Assembly: GCA_024691065.1 (NCBI GenBank)
Contig: JAILOA010000300.1
Coordinates: forward strand, 1-6,929
DNA: 6,929 nt
Direction: 5' to 3'
Source of the DNA: Lachnospiraceae bacterium
GTDB taxonomy: Bacteria > Bacillota > Clostridia > Lachnospirales > Lachnospiraceae
Of the stretch, positions 5,821-6,929 are shown in pieces. Position numbers and translations under genes: made by a program. How positions within the stretch are numbered: position 1 is the first letter of the stretch; every line of letters starts with the position of its first letter. The notes under the pieces were generated by a model that saw only the letters and a program-made list of their open reading frames with translations, did not search any database and was not told the DNA's origin.

Positions 5821-5880
5821 TCCGATATGAATCTAATGTGAATCATAAGTGTTGTTTATTCGGATCTGACCATTTAGATT
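5821..5880 (-). promoter_or_regulatory. Interleaved inverted repeats, possible pseudoknot
   Basis: Arm a AATCTAA (5880-5874) pairs with TTAGATT (5836-5830). Arm b TCCGaATA (5864-5857, one bulge) pairs with TATCGGA (5827-5821). The order is a, b, a', b', and a' and b' are 2 nt apart, which is H-type pseudoknot geometry. The two helices could instead be alternatives. S4-binding leaders in E. coli and Bacillus are known to be pseudoknot-like. The match here is topological only and could be chance. Confidence 0.3.
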
Positions 5881-6025
5881 GCTTTCCATTAATGTATCGA
5901 TACTTCTCATAAATTAATCGAAATCAAACCTGCGAATCATTCCTAAAATGTAATAAACAGGAAAAAACATTAGTCATCATAACTACAGAAAGCAAAGTAT
6001 ATATAATGCCGAGGATGGCACCTTA

Positions 6026-6139
6026 TTATCCTTGTCTCTGTTTATGCCTTGGGTTTTCACAGATAATTCTGATCTTTCCCTTTCTTTTGATGACTTTACA
6101 CTTCTCGCAAATAGGTTTTACTGAAGATCTTACTTTCAC
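6026..6139 (-). CDS. rpmJ: 50S ribosomal protein L36
   Basis: A 37-codon gene with a GTG start at 6139 and TAA at 6028-6026. The product begins MKVRSSVKPICEKCKVIKRK and ends with ENPRHKQRQG. It is the zinc-ribbon form of L36, with Cys11, Cys14, Cys27 and His32 in the expected C-x2-C-x12-C-x4-H spacing. Length is exactly typical. The start is fixed by a near-perfect Shine-Dalgarno, AAAGGAGGTT (6155-6146), with about 8 nt between GGAGG and GTG. It is the first gene of the operon, just downstream of a good promoter. It usually follows infA, which is missing here, and usually sits tight against rpsM, which is 527 bases away. Confidence 0.97.
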   Translation of the reverse strand: MKVRSSVKPICEKCKVIKRKGKIRIICENPRHKQRQG

Positions 6140-6173
6140 GTCAGCAACCTCCTTTCAAAAAAGTCCATTTTCG

Positions 6174-6202
6174 ATAATATCACAGAAAGTCAATCAATGC
6201 AA
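6174..6202 (-). promoter_or_regulatory. Promoter of the rpmJ/alpha operon
   Basis: Minus-strand extended -10 TGATATTAT (6182-6174; hexamer TATTAT, 5 of 6 to consensus), 17-nt spacer, weak -35 TTGCAT (6202-6197). Upstream an almost pure A tract (minus strand, about 6230-6203) resembles an UP element for the alpha C-terminal domain, as at ribosomal promoters. Transcription would begin near 6167, giving a leader of about 27 nt that carries the rpmJ ribosome binding site. Confidence 0.75.
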
Positions 6203-6328
6203 GTTTTTTTTTATTTTTTTTCTTTATTTGAAATTTATTCTTTCACCGGAATTTACTTTTTTAAGTTGGCTTTTTTTCTTTACTGGATTATTCTTAAAGT
6301 TTTAAAGGGTTTTACACTTTGAAACAAC
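6203..6328. other. A/T-tract region between tcdA terminator and rpmJ promoter
   Basis: No gene is supported. The minus strand is strongly A-rich, with runs at about 6230-6203 and 6278-6256. A plus-strand reading frame across 6006-6305 is phenylalanine/leucine-rich only because of these T runs and its antisense overlap with rpmJ. The tract likely serves as promoter upstream DNA. Confidence 0.5.
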
Positions 6329-6355
6329 AAAACGCCCGCAAATTACGGACGTTTT
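6329..6355 (-). terminator. Intrinsic terminator of tcdA
   Basis: Stem arms AAAACGTCCG (6355-6346) and CGGGCGTTTT (6338-6329) with a 7-nt loop. In minus-strand RNA all ten positions pair, including one G-U; on the plus strand that position is a C-A mismatch, so the element favours the tcdA transcript. It ends in U residues and lies 12 bases after the tcdA stop. It separates tcdA from the rpmJ promoter. Confidence 0.8.
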
Positions 6356-6367
6356 ATATAAGCTTTA

Positions 6368-6929
6368 TTATATTATATCTTTTATTTTTATTAAATCTTT
6401 TATTACTTCTCCGCCGATTATTAAACCGACAACTGACGGCACGAATGAAACACTTCCGGGTGTCTGCCTTTTTGTGATTGTTACATTTTCACCAATCTCT
6501 GGTTGCTTTGTTTCCTGCTTTATTTCCGGTTTTGTGTCTGCTTTTGCTTCTTGCTTTATTTCTGGTTTTGCTTCTTGCTTTATTTCCGCTTTTGTTTCTT
6601 TATAAGATGTATCGATTACATTTTCACCCGATATAGGCTTCAATGCCTTCTCCTTGGAGTAAACGACCTTAAGCTTCTCGATACCTCTCTTCTTAAGCTC
6701 TTTACGCATAACCTTCGCAAGCGGGCAAACCGACGTTTCGTAGATATCCGCAACTTCAAATGCTGTCGGATCAAGCTTATTTCCCGCTCCCATAGAGCTG
6801 ATTACCGGCACTCCTGCCTTATTGGCCTCCATTATAATCTGAATCTTTCCTGTAACCGTATCTATAGCATCCACAACATAATCATATTGTGTAAAGTCAA
6901 ACAGGTCAGCAGTTTCCGGCAAGTAAAAT
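6368..6929 (-). CDS. tcdA: tRNA threonylcarbamoyladenosine dehydratase (TcdA/CsdL), 3' part, with repeat insertion
   Basis: E1-like (ThiF/MoeB superfamily) enzyme that uses ATP to cyclize t6A37 to ct6A37 in ANN-decoding tRNAs. The start and the ATP-binding N-terminus lie beyond the right edge: the frame continues to 6929 (F-Y-L-P-E-T), so the TTG at 6922 is internal. Recognisable segments are QYDYVVDAIDTVTGK, VISSMGAGNKLDPTAFEV, TSVCPLAKVMRKELKKRG and the C-terminal TPGSVSFVPSVVGLIIGGEVIKDL, which is typical of the family. Between KVVYSKEKALKP and KRQTPGS, where family members have a short linker, there are about 50 residues dominated by K(A/P)EIKQE(A/T) octads. The motifs on both sides are intact. 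Followed by a terminator. Its usual partner genes are not visible. Confidence 0.9.
   Translation of the reverse strand, partial: FYLPETADLFDFTQYDYVVDAIDTVTGKIQIIMEANKAGVPVISSMGAGNKLDPTAFEVADIYETSVCPLAKVMRKELKKRGIEKLKVVYSKEKALKPISGENVIDTSYKETKAEIKQEAKPEIKQEAKADTKPEIKQETKQPEIGENVTITKRQTPGSVSFVPSVVGLIIGGEVIKDLIKIKDII
6482..6628 (-). repeat. Octapeptide-repeat insertion in tcdA
   Basis: Three 24-nt units at 6592-6569, 6568-6545 and 6532-6509 encode KAEIKQEA, KPEIKQEA and KPEIKQET, with KADT between the second and third. The block is bounded by GENV at both ends (6628-6617 and 6493-6482), and at DNA level by a shared 13-mer ttacattttcacc (plus-strand sense). It is a highly charged, alanine- and proline-containing linker, expected to be disordered or helical on the protein surface. 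Confidence 0.9.

Larger units (their letters stand above)
5499..6025 (-). promoter_or_regulatory. Long untranslated gap between rpmJ and rpsM, possible operon leader
   Basis: These 527 bases hold no convincing reading frame on either strand and no clear terminator or promoter. Minus-strand inverted repeats, in transcript order: GGUGCC/GGCAUU just after rpmJ (6022-6005, with wobble pairs); palindrome GTATCGATAC (5903-5894); interleaved arms at 5880-5821; GGGACAG/CTGTCTC (5799-5793 with 5783-5777); TTCTCT/AGAGAA (5681-5676 with 5672-5667); palindrome AATTGTTACAATT (5607-5595); and GCAGT..GGG/CCC..ACTGC (5582-5554). The density suggests a structured RNA leader for rpsM onward. S4-mediated feedback is the obvious hypothesis from other bacteria, but I recognise no known ribosomal leader or riboswitch consensus. 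A decayed gene is the alternative. Confidence 0.5.

Noticed and set aside
5894..5903. GTATCGATAC and AATTGTTACAATT palindromes as repressor operators
   Set aside because: They lie inside the transcribed region far from the promoter, have no known regulator match, and short palindromes are expected by chance in AT-rich DNA.
5954..5985. Possible terminator after rpmJ (TAGT/ACTA stem followed by six T on the minus strand)
   Set aside because: The stem has only about 4 AT-rich pairs, too weak to call a terminator; read-through into rpsM is more likely.
6006..6305. 99-codon plus-strand hydrophobic frame (possible small membrane protein)
   Set aside because: It overlaps rpmJ antisense and then runs through T-tracts that give Phe/Leu by composition; no convincing initiation signal.
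6920..6922. TTG as start of the tcdA product
   Set aside because: The frame is open to the window edge and the upstream residues (F-Y before L-P-E) continue TcdA-like sequence, so the gene is truncated by the window.

Overview
The window is the 3' part of the bacterial ribosomal-protein gene cluster (the alpha operon) of a low-GC Firmicute, read entirely from the minus strand. Several traits point to Clostridia, most likely Lachnospiraceae: the gene order rpmJ-rpsM-rpsK-rpsD-rpoA-rplQ followed by two ECF transporter ATPases and ecfT, strong AAGGAGG-type ribosome binding sites, an S4 protein without the N-terminal zinc cysteines, and an enlarged 178-residue L17 with an internal charged insertion. 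The placement comes from remembered family features and not from a search.

Layout in the direction of transcription (right to left). At 6929-6368 lies the 3' part of a tcdA/csdL-type tRNA dehydratase gene, cut by the window edge and closed by an intrinsic terminator at 6355-6329. A good promoter with an extended -10 and an A-rich upstream tract (6230-6174) then starts the alpha operon. The first gene is a 37-codon rpmJ (L36) with a GTG start (6139-6026). A 527-base non-coding gap with several inverted repeats follows (6025-5499). Then come rpsM (S13), rpsK (S11), rpsD (S4), rpoA (RNA polymerase alpha) and rplQ (L17), ending at a strong terminator (2342-2312). After an AT-rich spacer of about 200 bases come ecfA1, ecfA2 and the first 35 codons of ecfT, which encode the energizing module of an ECF vitamin/metal importer.

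The genes fall into three jobs: tRNA modification (TcdA), ribosome and RNA polymerase supply (alpha operon), and micronutrient uptake (EcfA1-EcfA2-EcfT). infA, which normally sits next to rpmJ, is absent between tcdA and rpmJ, so the alpha operon is detached here from the usual spc-operon neighbour.

The gene content is ordinary, but the fine structure is not. Most notable are: (1) a 67-bp tandem triplication of the ecfA2 ribosome-binding site and first codons, with two decayed copies between ecfA1 and ecfA2; (2) an in-frame insertion of about 59 residues in EcfA1 between the Q-loop and the signature motif, bounded by a 23-nt direct repeat; (3) a lysine/glutamate octapeptide-repeat insertion in TcdA, also bounded by a short repeat; (4) the long rpmJ-rpsM gap, with a possible pseudoknot; (5) a TAGAACAAA motif shared by the gaps before rpsM, rpsD and rpoA. 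I see no mobile element, CRISPR array, tRNA or rRNA, and no clear new multi-gene system.
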